Positions 1 through 6,772 of a stretch of 20,966 bases of DNA are shown here, piece after piece. The stretch is taken from the NCBI GenBank assembly GCA_000402835.1, contig AQRZ01000037.1, forward strand, positions 1 to 20,966, in the 5' to 3' direction. Below the pieces are notes generated by a model. It was given only the letters and a program-made list of their open reading frames with translations. It did no database searches and had not been told where the DNA came from. The stretch is from Synergistetes bacterium JGI 0000079-D21. GTDB lineage: Bacteria; Synergistota; Synergistia; Synergistales; 79-D21. The translations under genes and the position numbers were made by a program. Position 1 is the first letter of the stretch, and every line of letters starts with the position of its first letter.

Positions 1-862
1 GGGAGTAGCCCTCCGGGGGAGCAAAGCGGGGGATGATCGTTCCGGGGCGCGGATCCCGTCCATACCGCAACCAGACAAGGAGATAGTAGAGCAGCACGAC
101 CGCAAGCCCTGCGAAAAGGGCGATCCGCCCTGCGTTGTCCCGGAATTTCCACTTGAGCCGGTCAAGGGACGAGGGCTCGGGAACGATTCCTTTCGGCCAT
201 CCTGCGACGATGGAAAACCCCTCGCCCGGAAGCAGGGGGCGGGTCGTCACGAATCGCGGCGTTCCGTCCGCCTCTTTGAGGATGCGGAAATCCCTTCCCC
301 GTTCCCCCATTTTCCCGGTGTAGGCTTCCGTCATCGTGATGCCGGCTTTCCCAGGCAGGGTGACGACGCACCACGCTGAGTCGATCGGAAATCGCCATCC
401 GTTTCCGGTCACGTTCCAGTACAGTTCGTCATGATCCCGGAAAAAGCCAATTTGCCGGGCTGTCCGGTAGACCAGGGTATAGGTATGGATCCCCGGCTGG
501 AGGAACCGCTCCGGGTTCCCGATGAAAACCCGCTTGCCGTTCGAGGCGGGCTTGACTTCGTAGGGTTCTGGACGCCCGTCCCGCAGCACGGCCAGGACCT
601 CGAAGGGAACGACCACGGTGCTCCCGTCCTGTGCCCGGTAGAGGGTCGGGAAGTCCCTGTAGATCCCCCGCCGGATGGCGATTCCCTCGGCGCGGACGCG
701 AAGGCTTTCGGTGACCTGCAGCGAAGCGTCCTTTCCGACGGCGATTTCGCTTCCGAATTCGAGGATCCTTTCCTCCGCATGCGGGCGTCCCGGGAACAGG
801 CCCAGCAGGACTGTGACGAGGAGGAACAGGAAGAGGGCCAGGCGCCGGGCTTGGGTCATCAT
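1..862 (-). CDS. DUF2207 family membrane protein (3' part missing)
   Basis: The reading frame stays open from an ATG at 862 to the left edge, giving 287 residues of a protein that continues outside the window. It starts with a hydrophobic signal-like segment (about residues 6-24). A beta-rich extracytoplasmic region follows, with the typical DUF2207 run ITVGKD-like/VTESLRV...RGIYRDFPT and the later [12 protein letters not shown]. Near residue 250 a transmembrane helix is followed by YGRDPRP, which is characteristic of the YciQ/DUF2207 family. The role of the family is unknown; it is an envelope protein that often lies beside lemA, as here, 12 bases downstream of the lemA stop. An in-frame ATG at 859 is an equally possible start; GGCGGAA precedes both. 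The C-terminal part, usually more helices and a Gly-rich tail, is not visible. Family assignment is confident; function is not known. Confidence 0.88.
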   Translation of the reverse strand, partial: MMTQARRLALFLFLLVTVLLGLFPGRPHAEERILEFGSEIAVGKDASLQVTESLRVRAEGIAIRRGIYRDFPTLYRAQDGSTVVVPFEVLAVLRDGRPEPYEVKPASNGKRVFIGNPERFLQPGIHTYTLVYRTARQIGFFRDHDELYWNVTGNGWRFPIDSAWCVVTLPGKAGITMTEAYTGKMGERGRDFRILKEADGTPRFVTTRPLLPGEGFSIVAGWPKGIVPEPSSLDRLKWKFRDNAGRIALFAGLAVVLLYYLLVWLRYGRDPRPGTIIPRFAPPEGYS

Positions 863-874
863 CTGCAGTTCCGC

Positions 875-1432
875 CTAATTGAAACGCACCTGCGGGGCCT
901 TGCGTTCCGCATCGTCTTCCAGTTCGAAGAAATCCGCCTTCGCGAAGCCGGAAAGCCGAGCGACGAGGTTGCTGGGGAAACTGTCGACGAGGACGTTGTT
1001 TTCCCGGACCGTCCCGTTGTAGTAACGGCGTGCCATCTGGACCTGGTCCTCGATCTCCGCCAGGCTCTTCTGGAGTTCCAGGAAGTTCGTGTTTGCCTTC
1101 AGTTCGGGATAGGCTTCCGCCACGGCGAAAAGCGTCCGAAGGGAGGCCGTCAGGGCGCTTTCCGCGGCGGCCTGCTCCCGGACCGAACCCGCGCTGACCG
1201 ACTGGGCACGGCTCGCGGCGATTTTTTCGAAAAGTTCCTTCTCGTGCCCGGCATAGCCCTTGACGGTTTCCACGAGGTTGGGGACCAGGTCCACCCTCCG
1301 CTTGAGCTGGACGTCTATCCCGCTCCATGCCTCGGCCATCAGGTTCCGAAGCCGGACAAAACGGTTGTAGACGGAAACGGACCAGGCAAACACCAGGGCG
1401 ACGACGGCGGCGAAAATTCCGATCATGAGCAT
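875..1432 (-). CDS. lemA: LemA family membrane protein
   Basis: LemA proteins have one N-terminal membrane helix followed by a four-helix bundle; their exact role is unknown. Here the helix is at about residues 1-20, followed by the family hallmarks YNRFVRLRN, EAWSGIDVQLKRR, DLVPNLVETVKGYAGHE, ARRYYNGTVRENN and FPSNLVA. The 185-residue length is normal. I place the start at ATG 1432 because GGAGG at 1444-1440 lies 7 bases before it and the protein then opens directly with the membrane helix. An ATG at 1468 in the same frame adds 12 residues but has no ribosome site. The DUF2207 gene follows after 12 bases, so the two are probably one operon. The LacI-type regulator gene is divergent. Confidence 0.93.
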   Translation of the reverse strand: MLMIGIFAAVVALVFAWSVSVYNRFVRLRNLMAEAWSGIDVQLKRRVDLVPNLVETVKGYAGHEKELFEKIAASRAQSVSAGSVREQAAAESALTASLRTLFAVAEAYPELKANTNFLELQKSLAEIEDQVQMARRYYNGTVRENNVLVDSFPSNLVARLSGFAKADFFELEDDAERKAPQVRFN

Positions 1433-1500
1433 GAGGATTCCTCCAATCGGCATAGGGATCGAGTCCATTGTAGCCGATGCGTGCGGGGTGCTTCCCCAGG

Positions 1501-1521
1501 TGATAGAATTGCAACCGGTTG
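1501..1521 (+). promoter_or_regulatory. Extended -10 promoter with palindrome for the LacI-type gene
   Basis: TGATAGAAT at 1501-1509 reads as an extended -10 (TGn plus TAGAAT, 5 of 6 to consensus). No good -35 is visible. The perfect 10-base palindrome CAACCGGTTG at 1512-1521 falls on the expected start of transcription. It has the central CpG common in LacI-family operators. Autoregulation is an inference. Confidence 0.45.
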
Positions 1522-1540
1522 AACGAAAGGGGCGTGCAGC

Positions 1541-2377
1541 ATGAGGGTCACGATGGTCCAGGTGGCCAGGGAGGCGGGGGTCGACAAGGCCACGGTCAGC
1601 CGGGCCCTGAAAGGGGACCCGAGGATTTCCCTCGCCACGCGAGAGAAGGTCTGGGAAGCGGTCAAAAGGCTTGGATACGAACCGGATGCCGTGGCGAAAG
1701 GGCTCTCCAGCAGGAAAAGCGGGATGGTCGCGGTGGTTTTCCGGACGCTGGCACCCGGGTGGACGGGCAGTTTCCTGTCCGGTGTCGAACGAGTCCTGGC
1801 CAAGGGAAGGACGGACTTCATGGTCCGTTCGACAGGAGGTGTCCCGTGCACCTGGGACAGCCTCCTGAGAACCCTTACGGCCCGCCGCATCGACGGCCTG
1901 CTCTGCCTGGATCCCCAGCTTCGGAAAAACCCGGGCATCCCGGTGGTGACGGTGGGGTTCCGCCTTGAAGGGGCATGTTCCGTCCTCATCGACACGGAGG
2001 AGGGGATCCGGCAGCTACGGGCCATTTCCCGTGGTGCGCCGGTCGTCTACCGGCGGGGAGCGGAGGCCCTGTTTCCAGAGATGGAGGAGCGGCTCGAAGA
2101 AGGAGAAACACAGGCGAGGGAGCAAGATGAATGGGTGTTCTGCGATGGGGTGGATCCAGCCCCGGGGGAACGGGCGGTCGTATCCTGGGGACGAGGGACG
2201 GATTGCGGACACGGGGGGCTTTTCAGGCTCGTCTGGCCTGCCTTTGAAACCGGGGTCCTTGCGGCACGTCTTCTCCTGAACGCCCTGAAGGGGCAGGGAG
2301 CGCTTCCGGACGTCGTCCTGGTGCAGCCGCGCGTGCAAGGCAAGGATGCCCGCGGAGGATGCGAAGAAATTGTCTGA
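1541..2377 (+). CDS. LacI-family transcriptional regulator, shortened
   Basis: The N-terminal 60 residues are a standard LacI DNA-binding domain: VTMVQVAREAGVDKATVSRAL forms the helix-turn-helix and LGYEPDAVAKGLSS the hinge helix. The following region keeps the start of the periplasmic-binding-protein-like core (GMVAVVFRT, RRIDGLLCL, IPVVTVGF). The protein is 278 residues where the family usually has about 330-345. The segment that normally reads G-x-x-A-x-x-HL-x-x-xGH, with the conserved R...GF helix, is not recognisable, so the effector pocket looks reduced. The start ATG has AAAGGGG 6 bases upstream. It is divergent from lemA and precedes the isolated small-protein gene, which may be its target, but nothing here proves that. 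Its ligand cannot be predicted. Confidence 0.85.
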   Translation: MRVTMVQVAREAGVDKATVSRALKGDPRISLATREKVWEAVKRLGYEPDAVAKGLSSRKSGMVAVVFRTLAPGWTGSFLSGVERVLAKGRTDFMVRSTGGVPCTWDSLLRTLTARRIDGLLCLDPQLRKNPGIPVVTVGFRLEGACSVLIDTEEGIRQLRAISRGAPVVYRRGAEALFPEMEERLEEGETQAREQDEWVFCDGVDPAPGERAVVSWGRGTDCGHGGLFRLVWPAFETGVLAARLLLNALKGQGALPDVVLVQPRVQGKDARGGCEEIV

Positions 2378-2384
2378 CAGAAAA

Positions 2385-2411
2385 AGTTTAGTTATACATT
2401 ATAAATAAACT
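2385..2411. promoter_or_regulatory. AT-rich 27-base dyad, operator candidate
   Basis: Arms AGTTTAGTTAT (2385-2395) and ATAAATAAACT (2401-2411) are inverted repeats with one mismatch in 11 around a 5-base centre; the inner part TTATA-CAT-TATAA is perfect. It ends 4 bases before the -35 box of the next promoter, in a strikingly AT-rich patch of a GC-rich region. No T-run follows, so it is not a usual terminator. The spacing does not fit the Fur or PerR consensus. Confidence 0.5.
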
Positions 2412-2415
2412 GATG

Positions 2416-2444
2416 TTGACAGGATTTTTGACTTCTGGTATAAA
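2416..2444 (+). promoter_or_regulatory. Strong sigma-70 promoter of the small-protein gene
   Basis: TTGACA (2416-2421), a spacer of exactly 17 bases, then TATAAA (2439-2444), preceded by TG at 2436-2437 so that it is also an extended -10. Transcription should begin near 2451. This is the best promoter match in the window. Confidence 0.85.
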
Positions 2445-2475
2445 GACCCAAAGAAATTGGAACGGAGGATAACGG

Positions 2476-2784
2476 ATGAAATTCACCACGGTCCCCACCA
2501 GCCGAATAAGACGATCGAGACGAAGCTTCGCGGGCGTTGGCGTTCTGGACGCCGCAAGTTTTGTCCTGCGGCCTGTCGAATTGGCAAAGGGAGGGTTTGA
2601 CATGTGGTTGAAAGACAGCAAGGGGAACTGGTATATGGCGGGGCAGGAACCGATCTGCGGGATTTGCGAGGCCGCAGGCAGCTGGGAAAAGGATGCCGAG
2701 GGCGGGTGGGTCTACGTGACCGCGACCGTCGGCGGCCTGTCGGGGAATTCCTATATCCCGGTCCACTCTTCGATCGCCCTGTAA
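2476..2784 (+). CDS. Small protein of unknown function, strongly transcribed
   Basis: I do not recognise this protein. From ATG 2476 it has 102 residues; GGAGG at 2464-2468 lies 7 bases before the start. A second in-frame ATG at 2602 (codon 43) also has a fine ribosome site, GGGAGGG at 2589-2595. The stretch before codon 43 has many rare-looking codons (ATA, AGA, CGA) and about 60 % G/C at third positions, against about 83 % after it, by hand count. So the real product may be the 60-residue C-terminal part, with the earlier bases an RNA leader. That part is soluble-looking, rich in Trp, Gly and Ser, and carries a CGIC (CxxC) pair. There is no signal peptide or membrane helix. The gene stands alone between a strong promoter and a strong terminator, which suggests an abundant monocistronic product. 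Confidence 0.65.
   Translation: MKFTTVPTSRIRRSRRSFAGVGVLDAASFVLRPVELAKGGFDMWLKDSKGNWYMAGQEPICGICEAAGSWEKDAEGGWVYVTATVGGLSGNSYIPVHSSIAL
2539..2572 (+). other. Two mutually exclusive hairpins in the small-protein transcript
   Basis: GGCGT-TCTGG-ACGCC (2539-2553) and GCCGCA-N10-TGCGGC (2551-2572) share bases 2551-2553 and cannot form together. The palindrome CGAAGCTTCG lies at 2521-2530. All are upstream of the second ribosome site at 2589-2595. They may be leader structure or chance within coding sequence. Confidence 0.35.
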
Positions 2785-2811
2785 ACGGATCTCCCTTCAA
2801 ACGGACCGTCC

Positions 2812-2850
2812 AGGGGCGGGCGCGCGGAATGCGCGTTCCGCCCCTTTTCT
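2812..2850 (+). terminator. Rho-independent terminator after the small-protein gene
   Basis: Stem AGGGGCGG (2812-2819) pairs with CCGCCCCT (2838-2845). An inner CGCGC/GCGCG stem (2821-2825 with 2831-2835) closes a 5-base loop. The run TTTTCTTTT follows. It begins 27 bases after the stop codon. Confidence 0.92.
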
Positions 2851-2881
2851 TTTATACTGGCCGAAAGCCCTGGACAGGAGA

Positions 2882-3883
2882 GTGGGTTTCTTGGCAGCCT
2901 TCCGCGACAAATTCCGACTCGCATCCGTATTCCTGTTTCTCGCCTTTGCCTTGGCGGGAGCGTTCGGCTATTCCCTTCTGTCAGGGGATGTCCGCATTCC
3001 CTTTCAGGAAGTCCTGGAAATCCTTGCAACGGGTCCCGCCGGACCTGCCGGTTCCCAGGAGAGCCTCGCGAGGGCCGTCATCTGGCATGTCCGCCTGCCG
3101 AGGGCGTTGACCGCCCTGGCGACCGGGGCGGGACTCGCCTGCTGCGGGGTCCTTTTCCAGGCCCTCCTGCTGAATCCCCTGGCTGAACCCTATACGCTGG
3201 GAGTGGCTTCGGGAGCCGCCTTCGGGGCTGCGGCCGCCATCTCCTTCCAGTTGCCCTTCCTCACCTTCTGGGCGTTCGCGGGAAGCGTCGGCGCGCTGGG
3301 GGTGGTATTCGCCCTCGGAGGGCGGGGTGCCCTTCGCGAGCCCCCCCGGATGATCCTGGCCGGGGTGGTCGTCGGAAGCATCCTGAGCGCCGCCATCGCC
3401 CTGCTGAAGGCCCTGTCGGGGCAGATGATGGCCGCGATCGTCCTTTGGATTATGGGCAGTTTCGCTGGGTCCACCTGGGGAAGCACGGCCTGGTGCTTCC
3501 CCGCGGCGATCCTGGTCTCGGTCCTGGGCTTCGGGCTGCACCGTGACCTGGATATCGTGGCGTCCGGAAGCCCGGCGATGGCGCTCGGAGTCAACGAACC
3601 GCGCCTGAGGATGGGCTTGCTGTTGATCTCATCCCTTGCGACAGCCGTTTTCGTGTCCTTTTCCGGGGTAGTGGGTTTCGTGGGGCTGGTTGTTCCCCAC
3701 CTGGTCCGGATCCTCGCCGGCCCGAACCACGTCCGGCTCGTGCCCCTTTCCTTCCTCGGGGGAGGGCTGCTGATGCTGGTTGCGGACCAGGCCGCACGGG
3801 GCCTTTCGGAATTGCCCGTCGGCGTGATCACGGCTCTCGTCGGAGGGCCGGTCTTTTGCGTGCTTCTCTGGAGGCGGGCCTGA
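2882..3883 (+). CDS. FecCD-type ABC transporter permease (iron/cobalamin/haem class)
   Basis: This is the membrane subunit of a BtuC/FhuB/FecCD-class importer. The 333 residues form about ten hydrophobic segments and carry the family signatures WHVRLPRALTALATGAGLA, LLNPLAEPYTLGVASGAAFGA, GSPAMALGVN and SGVVGFVGLVVPHLVRILAGPN, the last region being the coupling segment to the ATPase. The GTG at 2882 is only one base from AGGAG (2876-2880). An in-frame TTG at 2891, 10 bases from that site, is a plausible true start and would remove three residues. The stop codon overlaps the start of the ATPase gene (TGATG). No binding-protein gene lies in this operon; the likely partner is at 8964-9830 on the other strand. 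The substrate could be a siderophore, haem or corrinoid; the neighbouring feo and ton genes favour iron. Confidence 0.93.
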   Translation: MGFLAAFRDKFRLASVFLFLAFALAGAFGYSLLSGDVRIPFQEVLEILATGPAGPAGSQESLARAVIWHVRLPRALTALATGAGLACCGVLFQALLLNPLAEPYTLGVASGAAFGAAAAISFQLPFLTFWAFAGSVGALGVVFALGGRGALREPPRMILAGVVVGSILSAAIALLKALSGQMMAAIVLWIMGSFAGSTWGSTAWCFPAAILVSVLGFGLHRDLDIVASGSPAMALGVNEPRLRMGLLLISSLATAVFVSFSGVVGFVGLVVPHLVRILAGPNHVRLVPLSFLGGGLLMLVADQAARGLSELPVGVITALVGGPVFCVLLWRRA

Positions 3884-4641
3884 TGCTGAGGGCGATACGG
3901 GTCTCCGCCGGCTACGGAAGCCAGCCCGTTCTCCACGGACTCTCCCTGGAGATCCGTCCCGGGGAGGTCCTGGCTCTTCTCGGGCCGAACGGAAGCGGAA
4001 AAAGCACGCTGCTTTCCGCGCTTTGCGGGGTAGTGAGAGTTCTCGAGGGGGAGGTCCTCCTGGAGGATCGGCCGGTTCTCGGGATGGACCGGAGGAGCGT
4101 TTCAAGGCAGGTCGCCTATGTCCCGCAGCAGTTTGCCTTCACCCAGGGATTCCGCGTGGAGGAGATCGTCCTCATGGGGAGGTCCTGCTGGCTCGGCCCC
4201 TTCGAAAATCCGGGCGAAATCGACCGTCGGAAGGTAGAGGAAGCGCTGGAGGCGATGGAACTGGAAAGGGTCCGCGAAAAGCCCGTGACAGAGCTCTCCG
4301 GGGGCGAAGCCCAGCGGGCCTGCCTCGCCAGGGCTCTTGCGCAGGACACCCGGTTCTGCCTCTTCGATGAGCCGACCGCTTCCCTGGATCCGCGCCACGC
4401 GCTCCTGGTGATGGAACGGCTTGCCGGGCTGGCCCAGGAAGGGAAAGGTGTCGCCGTCGCCCTGCACGACGTGAACCTGGCCTTTCGCCATGCCTCGAGG
4501 ATCGCCTTCCTCAAGGAAGGTCGCTTGTTTGGAGTTTTTCGTCCGAGCGAGGTGGACGAATCCGTGCTGGAGTCGGTATTCGAGGTTGGATGGCGGTTTG
4601 CCGTCGGCCCTGGGCTCTCCCGCCTGGCCTTTCCCGCCTAG
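3883..4641 (+). CDS. ABC transporter ATP-binding protein (FecE/BtuD class)
   Basis: This ATPase of 252 residues powers the permease encoded just upstream. It has Walker A GPNGSGKST (residues 34-42), a Q-loop at 82-83, signature LSGGEAQ (138-144), Walker B FCLFDEP (158-164), D-loop SLDP and the switch histidine in ALHDVN (H195). I chose ATG 3883, which overlaps the permease stop as TGATG and has GGAGG at 3870-3874. The GTG at 3856 would put nine odd residues before the normal family beginning. The gene ends one base before the end of feoB, which converges on it; no terminator is visible between them. The family handles iron complexes, haem or vitamin B12. Confidence 0.93.
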   Translation: MLRAIRVSAGYGSQPVLHGLSLEIRPGEVLALLGPNGSGKSTLLSALCGVVRVLEGEVLLEDRPVLGMDRRSVSRQVAYVPQQFAFTQGFRVEEIVLMGRSCWLGPFENPGEIDRRKVEEALEAMELERVREKPVTELSGGEAQRACLARALAQDTRFCLFDEPTASLDPRHALLVMERLAGLAQEGKGVAVALHDVNLAFRHASRIAFLKEGRLFGVFRPSEVDESVLESVFEVGWRFAVGPGLSRLAFPA

Positions 4642-4642
4642 C

Positions 4643-6454
4643 CTAGGGAAAGAGCGAGAACGCAGCGTTCAGGAGCCCCCCGGCGGCAAATGCGGTAACC
4701 AGCATGATGCCCAGGCTTTTCAAGGTGTCCTTCCCTCCCAGCTCCTTCCACAGGACGACGAAAGTGGCGATGCAGGGAAAGGTCATGGCGAGTGTGACCG
4801 TTGCCACGACCAGTTGGTTTGGGGAAAGCCCGAGGGGAACCAGCATCCCCACCGCCACGTCTTTCCTCAGGATCCCCAGGAGGATGGCCCCGGCGGCTGA
4901 AGCGGGAAGCCCCAGGACGACGTTGAAAAGCGGAGCGGCAAGCCTGGAAAGGAAGCCGATGACTCCCGTCGAGGTCAGGAGGTTTGCCAGGAGGATTCCG
5001 CCCAGGACGAGGGGAGTCGCTTCGAGGAGGAACTCGCGGACCCTGAACCAGAGCTTCATGGCGAAGGCCTGCAGGGAAGGCATCCGGTAAGGGGGGATCT
5101 CGACGATCAGTTCCGGGCTGAACCCCGGGAGCAGCCGGTGAAGGATCCTCCCCAGGGTGATCCAGGAAAGGAAAAGGGCCCCGTAGACCAGGAGGACGAA
5201 GCGAAGGCCGATGTTTCCGAGCACGCCGACGACCATGGCCTGAAGCGCGGCGCAGGGAACTGCCACGGAGATGAGCGTGGCCGCGATGAACCGCTCTCTC
5301 TTCGACTCCAGGACTCGTGTCGCCAGGATGCCGGGAACGTTGCACCCAAGTCCCAGGAGGGTCGGGATGACGGCATAGCCGTGAATCCCGAGCCGGTGCA
5401 GCAAGGCGTCGAACAGAACGGCAAGGCGCGGCAGGTAGCCGGAATCCTCGAGGAAGCTGAGGACGGCATAGAAAGCCACGATATAGGGCAGGACCATGAC
5501 GAATTCGACGTACAACCCCGTCGAAATCATCCCGAAGCTCAGTTCGAAATCGATCTTTCCATCAAACAGGGTTCCGATCAGAAGGGTATGGAGAAAGGAC
5601 CCGGGGCCCAGCAGTTCCGAAATCTTCATCAGGACCGGCCGGACGGCTCTTTCGAAGAAGGGGTCCAGGAGCAGGCTGATCAGTCCTTCCCCGATCTCCC
5701 TTACCGCGCCGTAGCTCAGGGAGAGAACCCCGATGCCGATGAGGGCCCCCCAGAATTTGTGGACGCTCAAGTCCTCCAGGCGGTCTCTAAACGTGTGGTG
5801 CCGGTGGACGACTTTCTGGACCCGGCCGACGATCGATCCGATCCGCTGCCAGCGCTCTTCCCTGGGAACGCTGGAAAGCGGGGAGACACGGGCCTCGTCC
5901 AGTTTCGCCACCAGTTCGCGGATGCCCTGCCCGGTCACCGCCACCGTGGGGACGACCGGCACCCCCAATTCTTCCTGCAGGGCAGCGGAATCGACCAGGA
6001 CGCCGCGGTGCCTTGCCTCGTCCACCATGTTCAGGGCGACGATCGATGGAAGTCCCCGCTCGAGGACCTGGAGAGCCAGGACGAGGTTCCTTTCCAGCGC
6101 CGTGGCGTCCAGCACGATGATGGCTTTCTCGGCGCCTTCCTCGATCAGTTTGAGGGCGATTTCCTCCGCTTCGTTGGTCGGCTCGAGGGTATAGGCTCCG
6201 GGCACGTCCACCAGGCGGTAGCAGGTCCCGCCTACCGCGAGTGTCCCTTCCATGAAGCCGACCGTTGTGCCCGGGTAGTTGGAAGAAATCGCGTGAACGC
6301 CGGTCAGGCGCGAAAAAAAAGCGCTCTTTCCGACGTTCGGGTTTCCCGTCAAAAGGATGCGCTTCGTGCAGTTTTCCCGGCCTTCACCCGGATCGGGCGT
6401 CGAACGGGGAATGCAGCCGCTGCAACCGGAGCAACGGCCGTCGCAAAAGGACAT
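4643..6454 (-). CDS. feoB: Ferrous iron transporter FeoB with Cys-rich N-terminus
   Basis: FeoB imports Fe(II) across the cytoplasmic membrane. The G domain shows G1 GNPNVGKS (37-44), the PGTT switch (61-64), G3 DVPG (83-86) and G4 NMVD (142-145). A helical linker and the membrane part follow, with the conserved gate motifs GLGCNVPGILATR, SVAVPCAALQAM and IPPYRMPS. At 603 residues it is at the short end of the family. The N-terminus before the G domain carries four cysteines, C4, C8, C11 and C14, in a C-x3-C-x2-C-x2-C pattern that could bind iron or an Fe-S cluster; this is inference. The start codon overlaps the feoA stop (TGATG), so translation is probably coupled. No feoC gene is present. 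Confidence 0.97.
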   Translation of the reverse strand: MSFCDGRCSGCSGCIPRSTPDPGEGRENCTKRILLTGNPNVGKSAFFSRLTGVHAISSNYPGTTVGFMEGTLAVGGTCYRLVDVPGAYTLEPTNEAEEIALKLIEEGAEKAIIVLDATALERNLVLALQVLERGLPSIVALNMVDEARHRGVLVDSAALQEELGVPVVPTVAVTGQGIRELVAKLDEARVSPLSSVPREERWQRIGSIVGRVQKVVHRHHTFRDRLEDLSVHKFWGALIGIGVLSLSYGAVREIGEGLISLLLDPFFERAVRPVLMKISELLGPGSFLHTLLIGTLFDGKIDFELSFGMISTGLYVEFVMVLPYIVAFYAVLSFLEDSGYLPRLAVLFDALLHRLGIHGYAVIPTLLGLGCNVPGILATRVLESKRERFIAATLISVAVPCAALQAMVVGVLGNIGLRFVLLVYGALFLSWITLGRILHRLLPGFSPELIVEIPPYRMPSLQAFAMKLWFRVREFLLEATPLVLGGILLANLLTSTGVIGFLSRLAAPLFNVVLGLPASAAGAILLGILRKDVAVGMLVPLGLSPNQLVVATVTLAMTFPCIATFVVLWKELGGKDTLKSLGIMLVTAFAAGGLLNAAFSLFP

Positions 6455-6702
6455 CAGGAGCGGCTCCCTTCCGAAGGTTCCACTTCCACGATGAGCCGCG
6501 AGGAAATCCCATGGCCGATCGCGATCTGCCTCTGGTCGAGGAGGATCGTCACCGGGCCCTTGAAGGGCATTCCCGAGATCTTCCGGATGGACTTTCCCGG
6601 ATAGAGGCCGAGGGCTTCAAGGCGCTGGCCGCATTCCCCTTCGGGCATCTGGGCGATGACCGCCTGCGTTCCGTCTTCGAGAGCGTTCAACGTTCTTCTC
6701 AT
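6454..6702 (-). CDS. feoA: FeoA family protein
   Basis: FeoA is a small SH3-like cytoplasmic protein required for FeoB function. The sequence has the usual order: an N-terminal strand, then GECGQRLEALGLYPGKSIRKIS, the PFKGPVTILL turn and IAIGHGISSRLIVE at the end. I start at ATG 6702 (82 residues) because GGAG lies 8 bases before it. An ATG at 6714 in the same frame adds four residues but has no ribosome site. It overlaps feoB by the TGATG junction. Its promoter and a DtxR-like box lie directly upstream, so iron-dependent repression is likely. Confidence 0.94.
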   Translation of the reverse strand: MRRTLNALEDGTQAVIAQMPEGECGQRLEALGLYPGKSIRKISGMPFKGPVTILLDQRQIAIGHGISSRLIVEVEPSEGSRS

Positions 6703-6720
6703 GGGGATCTCCATTCATTA

Positions 6721-6739
6721 TTAGGACTGCCTAACTTAT
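6721..6739. promoter_or_regulatory. DtxR/IdeR-like iron box at the feoA promoter
   Basis: TTAGGACTGCCTAACTTAT matches the DtxR/IdeR consensus TTAGGTTAGCCTAACCTAA at 14 of 19 positions and contains the perfect inverted pair TTAGG-N4-CCTAA. It covers the -10 box and the expected start site of the feoA promoter, where a bound repressor would block transcription. No DtxR-family gene is in the window. Confidence 0.72.
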
Positions 6740-6763
6740 AGCCGAGCCGCTTCCGGCTGTCAA
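6735..6763 (-). promoter_or_regulatory. Sigma-70 promoter of feoAB
   Basis: On the minus strand TTGACA (6763-6758), a 17-base spacer and TATAAG (6740-6735) form a strong promoter. The spacer contains the dyad AGCCG-CTTC-CGGCT (6745-6758). The promoter lies after the truD stop, so feoAB can be expressed apart from the upstream ton genes. Confidence 0.82.
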
Positions 6764-6772
6764 GACGGCAGA

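Noticed and set aside
1466..1471. TACAAT on the minus strand as a lemA -10 box
   Set aside because: It is near the lemA start, but no acceptable -35 lies 16-18 bases upstream; evidence is too thin for a feature.
431..1522. Long plus-strand open frame opposite lemA and DUF2207
   Set aside because: It is antisense to two genes with clear family motifs, has no recognisable domain and shows the Arg/Gly/Pro-rich composition of GC-rich shadow frames.
2853..2858. TATACT as a -10 box for the FecCD permease operon
   Set aside because: No -35 or TG extension at a usable distance, and it lies in the T-rich tail of the terminator. The operon's promoter remains unidentified.
5138..6604. 488-codon plus-strand frame opposite feoB
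   Set aside because: Antisense to feoB and feoA, whose motifs are certain. It has no domain, and its composition rich in Asp, Gln and Gly reflects the complementary codons.
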